Assembly (NCBI GenBank): GCA_900540635.1
Contig: UQGU01000011.1
Location: forward strand, 1-55,204
Direction of reading: 5' to 3'
From: an uncultured Eubacteriales bacterium
Lineage (GTDB): Bacteria; Bacillota; Clostridia; Oscillospirales; Oscillospiraceae
Length of the DNA: 55,204 nt
Shown here: one piece after another, positions 1 to 8,055 of the stretch
Numbering within the stretch: the stretch's first letter is position 1
Layout: each line of letters begins with the position of its first letter
Translations under genes and position numbers: made by a program
Notes under the pieces: generated by a model
Databases searched by the model: none
The model's input: only the letters and a program-made list of their open reading frames with translations
Told to the model about the DNA's origin: nothing

Positions 1-676
1 GGTACACGACCCCGGGGCCGGAAACGCCCACATTGATGACACACTCCGGCTCCCCCACGCCGTGGAAGGCACCGGCCATGAAGGGGTTATCCTCCACGGC
101 GTTGGCAAAGACCACCAGCTTGGCGCAGCCCAGGCAGTCCTTGTCCCGGGTGAGCTCGGCGGTCTTTTTGACGATGCGGCCCATCTCGGCCACGGCGTCC
201 ATATTGATGCCGGCCTTGGTGGAGCCCACGTTGACGCTGGCGCAGACCATATCCGTGGAGGCCATGGCCTCGGGGATGGAGCGGATCAGCTTCCAGTCGC
301 TGATCGTAGCGCCCTTCTGCACCAGGGCGGAGAAGCCGCCGATGAAGTTGACGCCGCATTTCTTGGCGGCGGCATCCAATGTCTTGGCAATTTCCACATA
401 GCTCTCCGTCCGGCAGGCGGCGGCCACCAGGGAAATGGGGGTGACGGAAATGCGCTTATTCACAATGGGAATGCCGAACTCCGCCTCGATCTCCCGGCCC
501 ACACGGACCAGGTCCTTGGCGCAGCGGGTGATTTTATCGTAGATCTTTTTGCAGCAGGCGGACAAATCCTCATCGGCGCAGTCCAGAAGGCTGATGCCCA
601 TGGTGATGGTCCGGATATCCAGGTGCTGATTGTCGATCATGTCCAGGGTGGACAGAATGTCTTTTTGATCCAGCAT
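1..676 (-). CDS. PFL family protein (UPF0210/DUF711), C-terminus outside window
   Basis: The visible 225 codons match the UPF0210 (PFL, formerly DUF711) family, of unknown biochemical function despite a glycyl-radical-like fold. The N-terminus reads MLDQKDILSTLDMID, followed by the conserved stretch RTITMGISLLDC and later NFIGGFSALVQKG and NVGSTKAGINMDAVAEMG. The gene runs off the left edge, so only about half of a normal ~450-residue protein is seen. A GAGGAG ribosome site sits 5-6 bases before the ATG. It follows a small ACT-domain gene by nine bases; the same pair is widespread in Bacillota, where the ACT protein is thought to sense a ligand for its partner. Family identity is firm, function is not. 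Confidence 0.9.
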   Translation of the reverse strand, partial: MLDQKDILSTLDMIDNQHLDIRTITMGISLLDCADEDLSACCKKIYDKITRCAKDLVRVGREIEAEFGIPIVNKRISVTPISLVAAACRTESYVEIAKTLDAAAKKCGVNFIGGFSALVQKGATISDWKLIRSIPEAMASTDMVCASVNVGSTKAGINMDAVAEMGRIVKKTAELTRDKDCLGCAKLVVFANAVEDNPFMAGAFHGVGEPECVINVGVSGPGVVY

Positions 677-685
677 GGCGTCTCC

Positions 686-955
686 TCAGATGCGGTGCAT
701 GGACTGGAAGATATCTTCCCGCTGCACCCGGATGGACAGCCCCATCTGAACGCCCAGCTCGTCCATTCTACGGGCAAACTCTGCCAGGGGGACATTGCAG
801 GCGGAAACCTCCGTAGCCATCATCATGGTAAAATAGCCCTGCATAACGGTCTGGCTGATATCCAGCACATTGACATTGAACTCGGCCAGCTTGGAGCAGA
901 CGGCGGCGATGATGCCCACCCGGTCCTGGCCCACAACGGTCACGATTGCTTTCAT
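686..955 (-). CDS. ACT domain-containing protein (UPF0237 family)
   Basis: An 89-residue protein made of a single ACT domain. It starts MKAIVTVVGQDRVGIIAAVC, the usual ligand-binding beta-alpha turn with the conserved Asp-Arg-Val-Gly-Ile, and ends in a second beta-alpha-beta half (LGVQMGLSIRVQREDIF). ACT domains bind amino acids or other small molecules and regulate a partner. The partner here is almost certainly the PFL/UPF0210 protein directly downstream, since the two are co-conserved. An in-frame ORF extends upstream to 1060, but the ATG at 955 gives the standard family length and has a good AGGAG site, so I start there. The ligand cannot be read from the sequence. Confidence 0.9.
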   Translation of the reverse strand: MKAIVTVVGQDRVGIIAAVCSKLAEFNVNVLDISQTVMQGYFTMMMATEVSACNVPLAEFARRMDELGVQMGLSIRVQREDIFQSMHRI

Positions 956-968
956 GGCGTTTCTCTCC

Positions 969-1250
969 TTATACTTCGTAGTCCGCAGGCATTCTGGAGG
1001 CCACCCAGGGGAAGAAGTGGGACTTGGCCTCCACGTGCAGGGGGTGATCGGCGTAGCCATTCAGAGCCTCCCGGCTGTCGAACTCGGAATAGAGCACAAA
1101 GTCCGGGCCGCAGAAGCAGGGCTTCACCTCCATCTTGGTAAGGCCGGGGATCTGGCCGACCAAAGGCAGCAGCGCCGCCTGGGCCGCAGCAATGACGGCA
1201 GGCTTGTCGGCGTCTTCTTTCAGGGTGAACAGAATAATGTGTTTGACCAT
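969..1250 (-). CDS. Dabb family protein (stress-responsive alpha/beta barrel)
   Basis: A 93-residue dimeric alpha/beta-barrel domain (Dabb, Pfam stress-response A/B barrel). It begins MVKHIILFTLKEDA, the hallmark N-terminal strand with the His at position 4, and carries LTKMEVKPCF and DFVLYSEFDSREAL, then a C-terminal YADHPLHVE motif typical of the family. These proteins are small, cytosolic and of unclear function; plant members include a polyketide cyclase. It lies upstream of the ACT/PFL pair with 13 bases between, so it is probably co-transcribed. A longer in-frame reading to 1394 runs into repeat sequence and is rejected; the ATG at 1250 follows a clear GAAAGGATG-type ribosome site. Confidence 0.85.
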   Translation of the reverse strand: MVKHIILFTLKEDADKPAVIAAAQAALLPLVGQIPGLTKMEVKPCFCGPDFVLYSEFDSREALNGYADHPLHVEAKSHFFPWVASRMPADYEV

Positions 1251-1310
1251 GGAATGAACATCCTTTCTGGGGTGGTTATTAAAATATTGCAATACCGTCA
1301 AAGCTGCACC

Positions 1311-1624
1311 AAGGAGGGGTGTACCGGACGGGAGCGGCTGGAAATACGTACTCGGGCTCCCCTGAAAGGGGAGCCATGGTTCCCTTTTTCGCACCGCTCT
1401 CTCCCGTAACGCCCCTCTTCCACCACCGCCTACGGCGGCGGTCCCCCTTCCCCGGAGGGGAAGGTTAAAAGCTTCCCCTTCGGGGGAGCTGGCAGGGCGC
1501 AGCCCTGACTGAGGAGGGGTGTACCGGGCGGGAGTAGCTAATAAATCCGCACCGCTCTCTCCCCTAACGCCCCTCTTCCACCACCGCCTACGGCGGCGGT
1601 CCCCCTTCCCCGATGGGGAAGGTT
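1311..1624. repeat. Tandem, partly palindromic intergenic repeats
   Basis: The 467-base gap between the Dabb gene and ispH-rpsA holds no credible gene but two copies of one repeat. Bases 1311-1336 match 1511-1536 (GGAGGGGTGTACCGG core), and 1391-1466 match 1549-1624 with few differences. The first copy carries an insert with the perfect palindrome GGCTCCCCTGAAAGGGGAGCC at 1355-1375. That palindrome is also the end of the larger elements at 11066, 11704 and 22861, so this block belongs to the same dispersed family. Confidence 0.75.
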
Positions 1625-1672
1625 TAGAGCTTCCCGTCGGGGCGGTGCGGTGGGGCGGCTTGGCGATATTGC

Positions 1673-1701
1673 AAAATACCGGGGTAGAATCTACCCCGGT
1701 A
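1673..1701 (-). terminator. Rho-independent terminator of ispH-rpsA
   Basis: A perfect 12-bp stem (TACCGGGGTAGA and its complement, 1677-1701) lies 17 bases beyond the ispH-rpsA stop codon and is followed on the minus strand by TTTT. It separates the housekeeping operon from the repeat block and the Dabb gene. Confidence 0.8.
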
Positions 1702-1717
1702 CGGTTTTCAGGAAAGC

Positions 1718-3655
1718 TTACTCGGCGTCCTCGCCGTCCTCCAGCAGGGCGCGGATGGACAGGGAGATGCGCTTGTTCTCAGCGTCAACATCGGTGATCT
1801 TGACCTTGACCTCCTGACCCTCGGACAGGACATCCTCGGGCTTGTTGATGCGGCGGTCGGCGATCTGGGAGATATGGATCAGGCCGTCCACACCGGGCAG
1901 GATCTCGGCAAAGGCACCGAAGGTCATCAGCTTCACGACCTTGGCATCCACCACATCACCAACGGCATAGTTGGTCATGAACTGGTTCCAGGGGTTCATC
2001 TCGGCGGTCTTGTAGCCCAGGGAGATCTTGTGCTTCTCGGGGTCGAAGGAGATGACGTAAACATCGATCTCGTCGCCGACCTTCACAACGTCGGCAGGGG
2101 TCTTGATGCGGTTCCAGCTCAGCTCGGAAACATGGACCATGCCGTCCACGCCGCCGATGTCCACGAAAGCGCCGTAGGAAGTCAGGGACTTCACAACGCC
2201 GTGGTACTTCTTGCCGACCTCGATCTCGCTCCAGATCTTCTCCTGAGCGGCCTTGCGGGACTCTGCGTTCACGGCCCGGATGGAGCCGATGGCCCGGCGG
2301 CGGGCACGGTTGACCTCGGTGATCTTCAGCTGAACGGGCTTGCCCACCATAGCGGACATATCGCCGCCCTTGGCAACGCCGGACTGAGAAGCGGGGATGA
2401 AGACGCGAACGCCCTTCACATTGGCAACCAGGCCGCCCTTGTTCTCCTCAGTGATGACGGCGTCGATGGTGGTCTTGTTCTCCACGTAATCAGCCATCTC
2501 GTCCCAGACCTTCAGGCCGTCCAGCTTCTTCTTGGACAGCTGCACGGTGCCCTCCTGATCGTTGACGCGAACGACGAAGACCTCGATCTGGTCGCCGACG
2601 TGCAGGATATCCTCGGGCTTCACGGAAGGATCGTTGCTGACTTCGTCATAAGGAATGTAACCGGCATGCTTGGTGCCCAGGTCTACCTGGATTTCGGTAT
2701 TGCCGATTCCGGTAACGGTGCCGATAACCTTATCTCCTGTATTTAAAGTCTTGATGGACTGCTCGAGAAGCTCTGCAAAGTTCTCCTCCTGTACAGCCTC
2801 AACATTGGTAATTTCGCTCATAGTCTTGTTGACCTCCTTTATAATCCACGCCGGTGTGGACGCACCAGCCGTGATTCCAACATCAGTGATACCGGCGAAA
2901 AACGCGGGCTCCAGTTCGCTGGCATCGTCAACAAGAGCTACACGGTCGCAGTATTCGCGGCAAATCATGGCGAGCCGGCCGGTATTGGAGCTTTTCGCAT
3001 CCCCAACCACAACCATGGCCTGGCTCCGGCGGCTCAAAAGCGCCGCCTCGGTTTGCCTATCCTCAGTCGCTTTACATATTGTATCAAAAATTTTCAAGTT
3101 AGTAAACTGTTTTTTTGCAAAATTTCTGCATAATTTCCACAAATTTTCTGTGGAAGTTGTCTGGCAAACCATGCAAATTGGCAAGTCCGCAGCAATTCTT
3201 TCTTCCGTGACCCATTTTTTTAGTGAATCTGCACTATCAAAAATCTTGCAGGCGGTACACCAGCCGGCAATGCCCTCCACCTCGGGGTGGGTAGGCGTGC
3301 CGATGATGATGGGAAGCCGCCCCTCCTCCTCCGCACGGCTCACAAGGCCATGGATGCGCTTGACAAAGGGACAGGTGGCGTCCACGATCTCGGCCCCCCG
3401 GGCTTCCAGCCGGGCATAGACCTCCCGGCCCACGCCGTGGGAGCGGATGATGACGGTATCGCCGGGGTTTGCCTCCTCCGGAGAATCGATGACCCCCACA
3501 CCCGCCTGATGGAAGGCCTCCACCACATGGCGGTTGTGAATGATCGGCCCCAGGGTCACGGTGCGCTTCCCCGCTGCGGCGGAGGACTGGACCAGCTCCA
3601 CCGCCCGGCTGACGCCGAAGCAGAACCCGGCGCTTTTGGCAACACGTACACTCAT
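1718..3655 (-). CDS. ispH-rpsA: Bifunctional HMBPP reductase (IspH) / ribosomal protein S1
   Basis: A 645-residue fusion. Residues 1-280 are IspH, the [4Fe-4S] enzyme that makes IPP and DMAPP in the last step of the MEP isoprenoid pathway. The three cluster cysteines are C12 (GFCFGV), C95 (DATCPFV) and C194 (DTICKATEDRQ), and H40, H73, H123 and the SSNT motif near 222-225 are present. Residues ~300-645 hold four S1 RNA-binding repeats, as in clostridial ribosomal protein S1. The fusion is known in Clostridia. The ATG overlaps the cmk stop codon by 4 bp, so translation is coupled; the in-frame extension to 3748 lies inside cmk and is not used. The stretch 3060-3240 inside IspH is locally AT-rich. 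Confidence 0.95.
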   Translation of the reverse strand: MSVRVAKSAGFCFGVSRAVELVQSSAAAGKRTVTLGPIIHNRHVVEAFHQAGVGVIDSPEEANPGDTVIIRSHGVGREVYARLEARGAEIVDATCPFVKRIHGLVSRAEEEGRLPIIIGTPTHPEVEGIAGWCTACKIFDSADSLKKWVTEERIAADLPICMVCQTTSTENLWKLCRNFAKKQFTNLKIFDTICKATEDRQTEAALLSRRSQAMVVVGDAKSSNTGRLAMICREYCDRVALVDDASELEPAFFAGITDVGITAGASTPAWIIKEVNKTMSEITNVEAVQEENFAELLEQSIKTLNTGDKVIGTVTGIGNTEIQVDLGTKHAGYIPYDEVSNDPSVKPEDILHVGDQIEVFVVRVNDQEGTVQLSKKKLDGLKVWDEMADYVENKTTIDAVITEENKGGLVANVKGVRVFIPASQSGVAKGGDMSAMVGKPVQLKITEVNRARRRAIGSIRAVNAESRKAAQEKIWSEIEVGKKYHGVVKSLTSYGAFVDIGGVDGMVHVSELSWNRIKTPADVVKVGDEIDVYVISFDPEKHKISLGYKTAEMNPWNQFMTNYAVGDVVDAKVVKLMTFGAFAEILPGVDGLIHISQIADRRINKPEDVLSEGQEVKVKITDVDAENKRISLSIRALLEDGEDAE

Positions 3656-4332
3656 CGGGAAATCTTCTCCTCTACGATCTTCCGGATGGCCGCCACGGAC
3701 TGCTCCAGGTCCATTTCGGAGGTATCCACCTTCACGGAGTCCCGGCACATCTTCAGGGGGGCGATGTCCCGGTGGGTGTCCTGGTAGTCCCGCTGCTGGA
3801 CATCCTTAAGCACCTGAGCGTAGCTTGCCTTCTGGCCCTTTTCCAGCAGCTCCTGATAGCGCCGCTTGGCCCGGACCTCGGGAGAAGCCGTGAGGAAGAT
3901 CTTCACCGTGGCCTTGGGCAGCACCACGGAGCCGATGTCCCGGCCGTCCATGACCACATCATATTCTTCCGCCATATTCCGCTGCATATCCAGCAGCACA
4001 TCCCGGACAACGGCGTGGGCGGAGATGAGGCTGGCCTTCTGGGAGATCTCCGGTGTGCGGATGTCCCCCGTCACGTCCATGCCGTTCATGAGCATATGCT
4101 GCACGCCCTCGTCATCGTATTCAATGCCGACGGTCAGCTCGTCGATGTAGCGGTTCACCCCGTCCACATCCTTGGGGCTCACCCCCCACAGGTCCATAAA
4201 ATAGGCCACGGTGCGGTAAATGGCCCCGGTATCCACATAGCGGAAGCCCAGCTCCCCCGCCAGACGGCGGGCAATGGTGCTCTTGCCTGCACCGGCAGGG
4301 CCATCGATGGCCACAGAAATTTTCTTTCCCAT
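3652..4332 (-). CDS. cmk: Cytidylate kinase
   Basis: A 226-residue CMP/dCMP kinase of nucleotide salvage, transferring phosphate from ATP. The P-loop GPAGAGKST is at residues 11-19, followed by YVDTGAIYRTVAY (NMP binding), DGRDIGSVVLPKA and the lid region RAKRRYQEL. Length and motif order are normal for bacterial Cmk. A start four codons further upstream is possible, but the ATG at 4332 has GAGGAA five to six bases before it and gives MGKKISVAIDGPAG, the common family start. It sits between the sigma-like gene and ispH-rpsA, matching the conserved clostridial cmk-ispH-rpsA order. Confidence 0.95.
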   Translation of the reverse strand: MGKKISVAIDGPAGAGKSTIARRLAGELGFRYVDTGAIYRTVAYFMDLWGVSPKDVDGVNRYIDELTVGIEYDDEGVQHMLMNGMDVTGDIRTPEISQKASLISAHAVVRDVLLDMQRNMAEEYDVVMDGRDIGSVVLPKATVKIFLTASPEVRAKRRYQELLEKGQKASYAQVLKDVQQRDYQDTHRDIAPLKMCRDSVKVDTSEMDLEQSVAAIRKIVEEKISR

Positions 4333-4365
4333 ATGTTTCCTCATTTCCCGGCTAAGCTGCCGCCT

Positions 4366-5394
4366 TTATTTTTCTTCCCGCAGAAGGGATAGGGCCTTTG
4401 CCTCCCGCTGCACCACCTGGTCCACCGTCAGGCCCAGGGCCTTGCCGGTCTCCTCGGGGGTCATGGGCAGACCCTTTTCCAGTCCGTAGCGCAGAGTCAG
4501 AAGCTTTGCATCCTCCTGGGGCAACACGCTCAGCAGCTCTGCAATGCGCTGGCGCATCCGGAAGTAGGCCGTATCCTCCACGGCCTGGTTCTCCTCCCCG
4601 GCTGCTTCCTCCTCCTTGGGCGCCGTGGCCCGCTGGAGCATCCTGGCATCCTCCAAGACGCGGCGCACCGTATCGGCATCCTCGGGGGTCATGTGCATTT
4701 CCAGAGCGATCTCCTCCAGGGTGGGGTTTCTGCCCAGCTCCGAGAGCAGCCGCTCGTCCACCGCCCGGTAGTCCTCCATGGCCTGGCGCAGCTTCTGGCC
4801 CACGCCGTTGGCCCGGGCCTGCAAGGTCACCGCCCGGGCCATGGCGGCCCGAATGGCGCTGTCCCGTCGGGCGAGATAGTCCTCTGTGCCGATGGCCTGC
4901 CAGAGGGCCAGACCGCCCTCCTGCAAAAGGTCCATCAGCAGCACCCCGCACCCGGCGTATTCTCTGGCAATTTCCACCACACGGTGCAGTCCCAGATTCA
5001 TGAGCTTCTCTGCGGCGGGCTCCCGGCCCTGGGCGGCCTGTTCCGCCAGAGTGGCCTCATCCTCCCCAAGGGGGATCTGGGCGATCTCCTCCAGGTAGAG
5101 CCGCAGCGGGTCGGTCTCGCTCAGGCCGGACACATCCATGCCCTGCTGCGCGATCTCCGCCTCCTGCCGCAGCCGCAGGGCCGCCTGGCCCTGGTGGTGC
5201 TTCACCGGCAGCTGGGAGATATCCAGCAGCAGTTTCCTGGCCTCCAGGGCCCCAAAGGCGTCCTCCACGGCCTCCTCCGTCTCCTGCTCCAGCAGGGTCA
5301 GGAAGTGGGCGGCGTTTACCGTATCCCCCGGCTGCCTGCCCGCCAGGAACCGCTCCCAGGGGCTGTCGTCAAAGGAAAAATCCAATGTATTCAT
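4366..5394 (-). CDS. Degenerate sigma-70-like protein, paralogue of RpoD
   Basis: A 342-residue protein whose start overlaps the rpoD stop by 4 bp. Residues ~25-75 resemble sigma region 1.1. DPLRLYLEEIAQIPLGEDE matches region 1.2, and LMNLGLHRVVEIAREYAGCG...LLMDLLQEGGLAL matches region 2.1-2.2 (core RNA polymerase binding). The -10 recognition part (region 2.3-2.4), which reads FSTYATKWIRQ in the neighbour, is here ARRDSAIRAAMARA, lacking the aromatic and WIRQ residues needed for promoter melting. Region 3 (PTLEEIALEMHMTPED) and a weakened region 4 (LTLRYGLEKGLPMTPEETG) follow. It probably binds core polymerase but cannot melt promoters in the usual way; it could be a co-factor, an anti-sigma or an alternative sigma. 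Role unknown. Confidence 0.75.
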   Translation of the reverse strand: MNTLDFSFDDSPWERFLAGRQPGDTVNAAHFLTLLEQETEEAVEDAFGALEARKLLLDISQLPVKHHQGQAALRLRQEAEIAQQGMDVSGLSETDPLRLYLEEIAQIPLGEDEATLAEQAAQGREPAAEKLMNLGLHRVVEIAREYAGCGVLLMDLLQEGGLALWQAIGTEDYLARRDSAIRAAMARAVTLQARANGVGQKLRQAMEDYRAVDERLLSELGRNPTLEEIALEMHMTPEDADTVRRVLEDARMLQRATAPKEEEAAGEENQAVEDTAYFRMRQRIAELLSVLPQEDAKLLTLRYGLEKGLPMTPEETGKALGLTVDQVVQREAKALSLLREEK

Positions 5395-6260
5395 TCCAGA
5401 AAATCCTCCAATCCCATACTTGTGCCCATGGCCTGGAGCTTGTCCATGGCCTGTTTTTCCACCTGGCGCACCCGCTCCTTGGAGATGCCCAGCTTCTGGC
5501 CGATCTCCTCCAGGGAGTGGCAGACGCCGTCCTCCATGCCGAAATGCAGCCGCAGAATGGTCTGCTGCCGCTGGGTCAGATTGGAGAGCAGGCGGTCGAT
5601 GGCGTCGTTCAGCTCCTTGCGGACCAGCTCCTCCTGGGGCTGGGGGGCCTCCAGGTCCTCTAAGAGATTGCCGAAGCTGCTCTTGTCCTCGTCCCCCACA
5701 GGCACGTCCAGAGAGCAGACATCCGGGGAAAGCTGCAAAAGCTCCGCCACCTTCTCCCTGGGCATATCCACCCGGGCGGCGATTTCCTCCGCCGTGGGCT
5801 CCGTGCCCTGCTCCTGGCGCAGCACCGCCTGGGCCGCCTGGACCTTGCGCATCCGCTCCGCCGTATGGACCGGGACGCGGATGGCGCCCGCATGGTTCAG
5901 CAGGCACCGGGTCACGCCCTGGCGAATCCATTTGGTGGCATAGGTGGAAAAGCGCAAATCCCGGGTGTAGTCAAACTTCCGGGCGGCTGCCAGCAGGCCG
6001 ATGCTGCCCTCCTGGATCAGGTCCATCAGGGGCACGCCCCGGCCGGAATACTCCTTGGCCACGGACACCACCAGGCGCAGATTGGCATTGACCATCTTTC
6101 GGATGGCCTCCTCGTCCCCCTGGGCGCAGCGGCGGGCAAGCTCCCGCTCCTCCTCCGGGGTCAGCCGGGGGATCTGCCGAATTTCCCGGAGGTACTGCCG
6201 GATATCGTCCTCATCCCTGGGAACGGGGATGGCGGTGTCTTTCTCTGTCGTCTCTGTCAT
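5391..6260 (-). CDS. rpoD: Primary-type RNA polymerase sigma factor (RpoD/SigA), short
   Basis: A 289-residue sigma-70. Region 1.2 is DIRQYLREIRQIPRLTPEEE, region 2 has NLRLVVSVAKEYSGRG, LMDLIQEGSIGL and the -10-binding FSTYATKWIRQGVTR, region 3 has PTAEEIAARVDM, and region 4.2 has LEEIGQKLGISKERVRQVEK. Acidic region 1.1 is missing, which makes it shorter than the usual ~370-residue SigA. It directly follows dnaG with a 4-bp overlap, the classic dnaG-rpoD order, so it is most likely the housekeeping sigma. The next gene is a divergent paralogue that does carry a region 1.1-like N-terminus. Confidence 0.92.
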   Translation of the reverse strand: MTETTEKDTAIPVPRDEDDIRQYLREIRQIPRLTPEEERELARRCAQGDEEAIRKMVNANLRLVVSVAKEYSGRGVPLMDLIQEGSIGLLAAARKFDYTRDLRFSTYATKWIRQGVTRCLLNHAGAIRVPVHTAERMRKVQAAQAVLRQEQGTEPTAEEIAARVDMPREKVAELLQLSPDVCSLDVPVGDEDKSSFGNLLEDLEAPQPQEELVRKELNDAIDRLLSNLTQRQQTILRLHFGMEDGVCHSLEEIGQKLGISKERVRQVEKQAMDKLQAMGTSMGLEDFLE

Positions 6261-8011
6261 GCTTTGATCCCTTTGCTTTCCTGTATTTTCCGGTAAAATT
6301 CCATCAGCGTGTCATTGGTGCCGTCGGTGCTGGCCGACTTGAAATCGTGCAGCTGCCGGATCACCTGGATGCTGTCGTGAAGGGCCTGTTCGGAGACCGG
6401 GCCGGGGTTTCGCTGCAAAATCCCGGCAATGTGGGCCATTTCCTCCCCCGTAAAATCCGTCAGCCCCGCAATGCCGGGGGCGAGGCCCTGGCGGCTCTGC
6501 TGCCGCAGCTGGTCGAATACCCGGCCCAGCAAGGGAGAGGAGAATTCCTCCGGCTTTAGATTCTCGGTCTCGTCCATCATGGCGGGGTCTGTCAGGCATT
6601 GCGCCAGGACGATCTCCTCTGCCTTGGCGGATTTCACATTGTCATAGTGGATGGTGCGGCTCTTGGGCTGAGCCGCCACGGCAGGGGCCAGTTCGATGCG
6701 CTCCTGCTTCCGCTTCTCCCGATTCAGGAGGCGCTTGCGGGCCTTTTCCACCTCGATCTTCATGGCCTCGGGAGAGATTTTTCCAGCTTCCGCCACCCGG
6801 TTTCCGTAGATCTCCCGCTGGACGGCGCTCCCAAGGCTGCTGACCAGCTCTGCGGCCTCGCCGATGAATTTCACCCGGTCCTCGTCCACGCTTAGATCGT
6901 ATTTCTTCTGAATGGCGCGCAGCTGGTATTCCACTCGGTTGGAGGACTCCTCCAGAAGAAGCCTAAACCGGTCCGCGCCGAACTTTTTCAGGAATTCGTC
7001 CGGGTCTTTGGCGTCCCGCATTTGCAGGACCTTTACCTGTAACCCCGCCTTTTCCAGCATGGGGATGGCCCGCTTGGTGGCGTTCTGCCCGGCCTCGTCG
7101 CCGTCGTAGATGAGCACCACCTGCTCGGTATATCTGGAAAGCAATGTGGCGTGCTCCTCCGTCAAAGAAGTTCCCAGAGAGGCCACGGCGCAGTCAAAGC
7201 CGTACTGGTGCAGGGCGATGGCATCCATATAGCCCTCCACCAGAATCAGATAACCCAGCTTGGACTTCTTCGCCACATTCAGGGCAAACAGGTTCTTCCG
7301 CTTGTTAAAAATCTCCGTTTCCGGGGAATTTAGGTATTTGGGCGTGGAATCGTCCATGACACGGCCGCCGAAGCCGATGACGTTGCCCCGGACATCGATG
7401 ATGGGGAACATGAGCCGGTTGCGGAACCGGTCGTAAAGATTTCCGTTCTTCTGAGAGACCGATACCAGGCCCGCACCTTGCAGCTCCTCGTCCGTATAGC
7501 CCTTGGCCCGCATGGCCTTGCAGAGGCTGTCCCAGCTGTTGGGGGCGAAGCCGATGCCAAACCGGGTCAGCGTTCCCTTGGACATGCCCCGGCTCTGGGC
7601 ATAGCGCAGACCCTCCGCCCCGGCGGGGGCATAGAGCTGGCTGACGAAAAACCGGGCGGCCTCCTTGGACAGCGCCCACAGCCGCTCCTGCTTCCGGTAG
7701 CGGCTCTGGTATTCCTCGTCCTCCGGCACCTCCATGCCCACTCTTTGGGCCAGGGCGCGGACGGCATCCGGGTAGCTCAGGCCCTCGATCTCCATCTCGA
7801 AATTGATCACGCCGCCGCCCTTGTGGCAGCCGAAGCAATAGTAGATCCCCTTGTCCGGCGCTACGGAAAAGGACGGGGTCTTCTCCCCATGGAAGGGGCA
7901 GAGGCCAAACAGATTGGAGCCGGAACGCTTCAGATTGACGTACTGGCCCACGACCTCTTCAATTGGGTTTCTGGCGGCAAGCTCATCCAGAAATGCCGGT
8001 GGAAACGGCAT
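6257..8011 (-). CDS. dnaG: DNA primase
   Basis: A 584-residue primase that makes RNA primers for lagging-strand synthesis. The N-terminal zinc ribbon uses C38, H41, C59 and C62 (CPFHGEKTPSF and CFGCHKGG). The catalytic core has GFGGRVMDDSTPKYLNSPET, and the TOPRIM domain shows LVEGYMDAIAL and IYDGDEAGQ. The C-terminal helicase-binding part is poorly conserved, as usual. Length is normal. The ATG at 8011 is preceded by GGAGGGGAG. The stop overlaps rpoD. A TATAAT lies at about 8045-8050 just upstream with no convincing -35, so a local promoter is possible but unproven. Confidence 0.96.
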   Translation of the reverse strand: MPFPPAFLDELAARNPIEEVVGQYVNLKRSGSNLFGLCPFHGEKTPSFSVAPDKGIYYCFGCHKGGGVINFEMEIEGLSYPDAVRALAQRVGMEVPEDEEYQSRYRKQERLWALSKEAARFFVSQLYAPAGAEGLRYAQSRGMSKGTLTRFGIGFAPNSWDSLCKAMRAKGYTDEELQGAGLVSVSQKNGNLYDRFRNRLMFPIIDVRGNVIGFGGRVMDDSTPKYLNSPETEIFNKRKNLFALNVAKKSKLGYLILVEGYMDAIALHQYGFDCAVASLGTSLTEEHATLLSRYTEQVVLIYDGDEAGQNATKRAIPMLEKAGLQVKVLQMRDAKDPDEFLKKFGADRFRLLLEESSNRVEYQLRAIQKKYDLSVDEDRVKFIGEAAELVSSLGSAVQREIYGNRVAEAGKISPEAMKIEVEKARKRLLNREKRKQERIELAPAVAAQPKSRTIHYDNVKSAKAEEIVLAQCLTDPAMMDETENLKPEEFSSPLLGRVFDQLRQQSRQGLAPGIAGLTDFTGEEMAHIAGILQRNPGPVSEQALHDSIQVIRQLHDFKSASTDGTNDTLMEFYRKIQESKGIKA

Positions 8012-8055
8012 TGGCGCTCCCCTCCTCTCTCTTTTTGAAATTGTATTATAGCATA

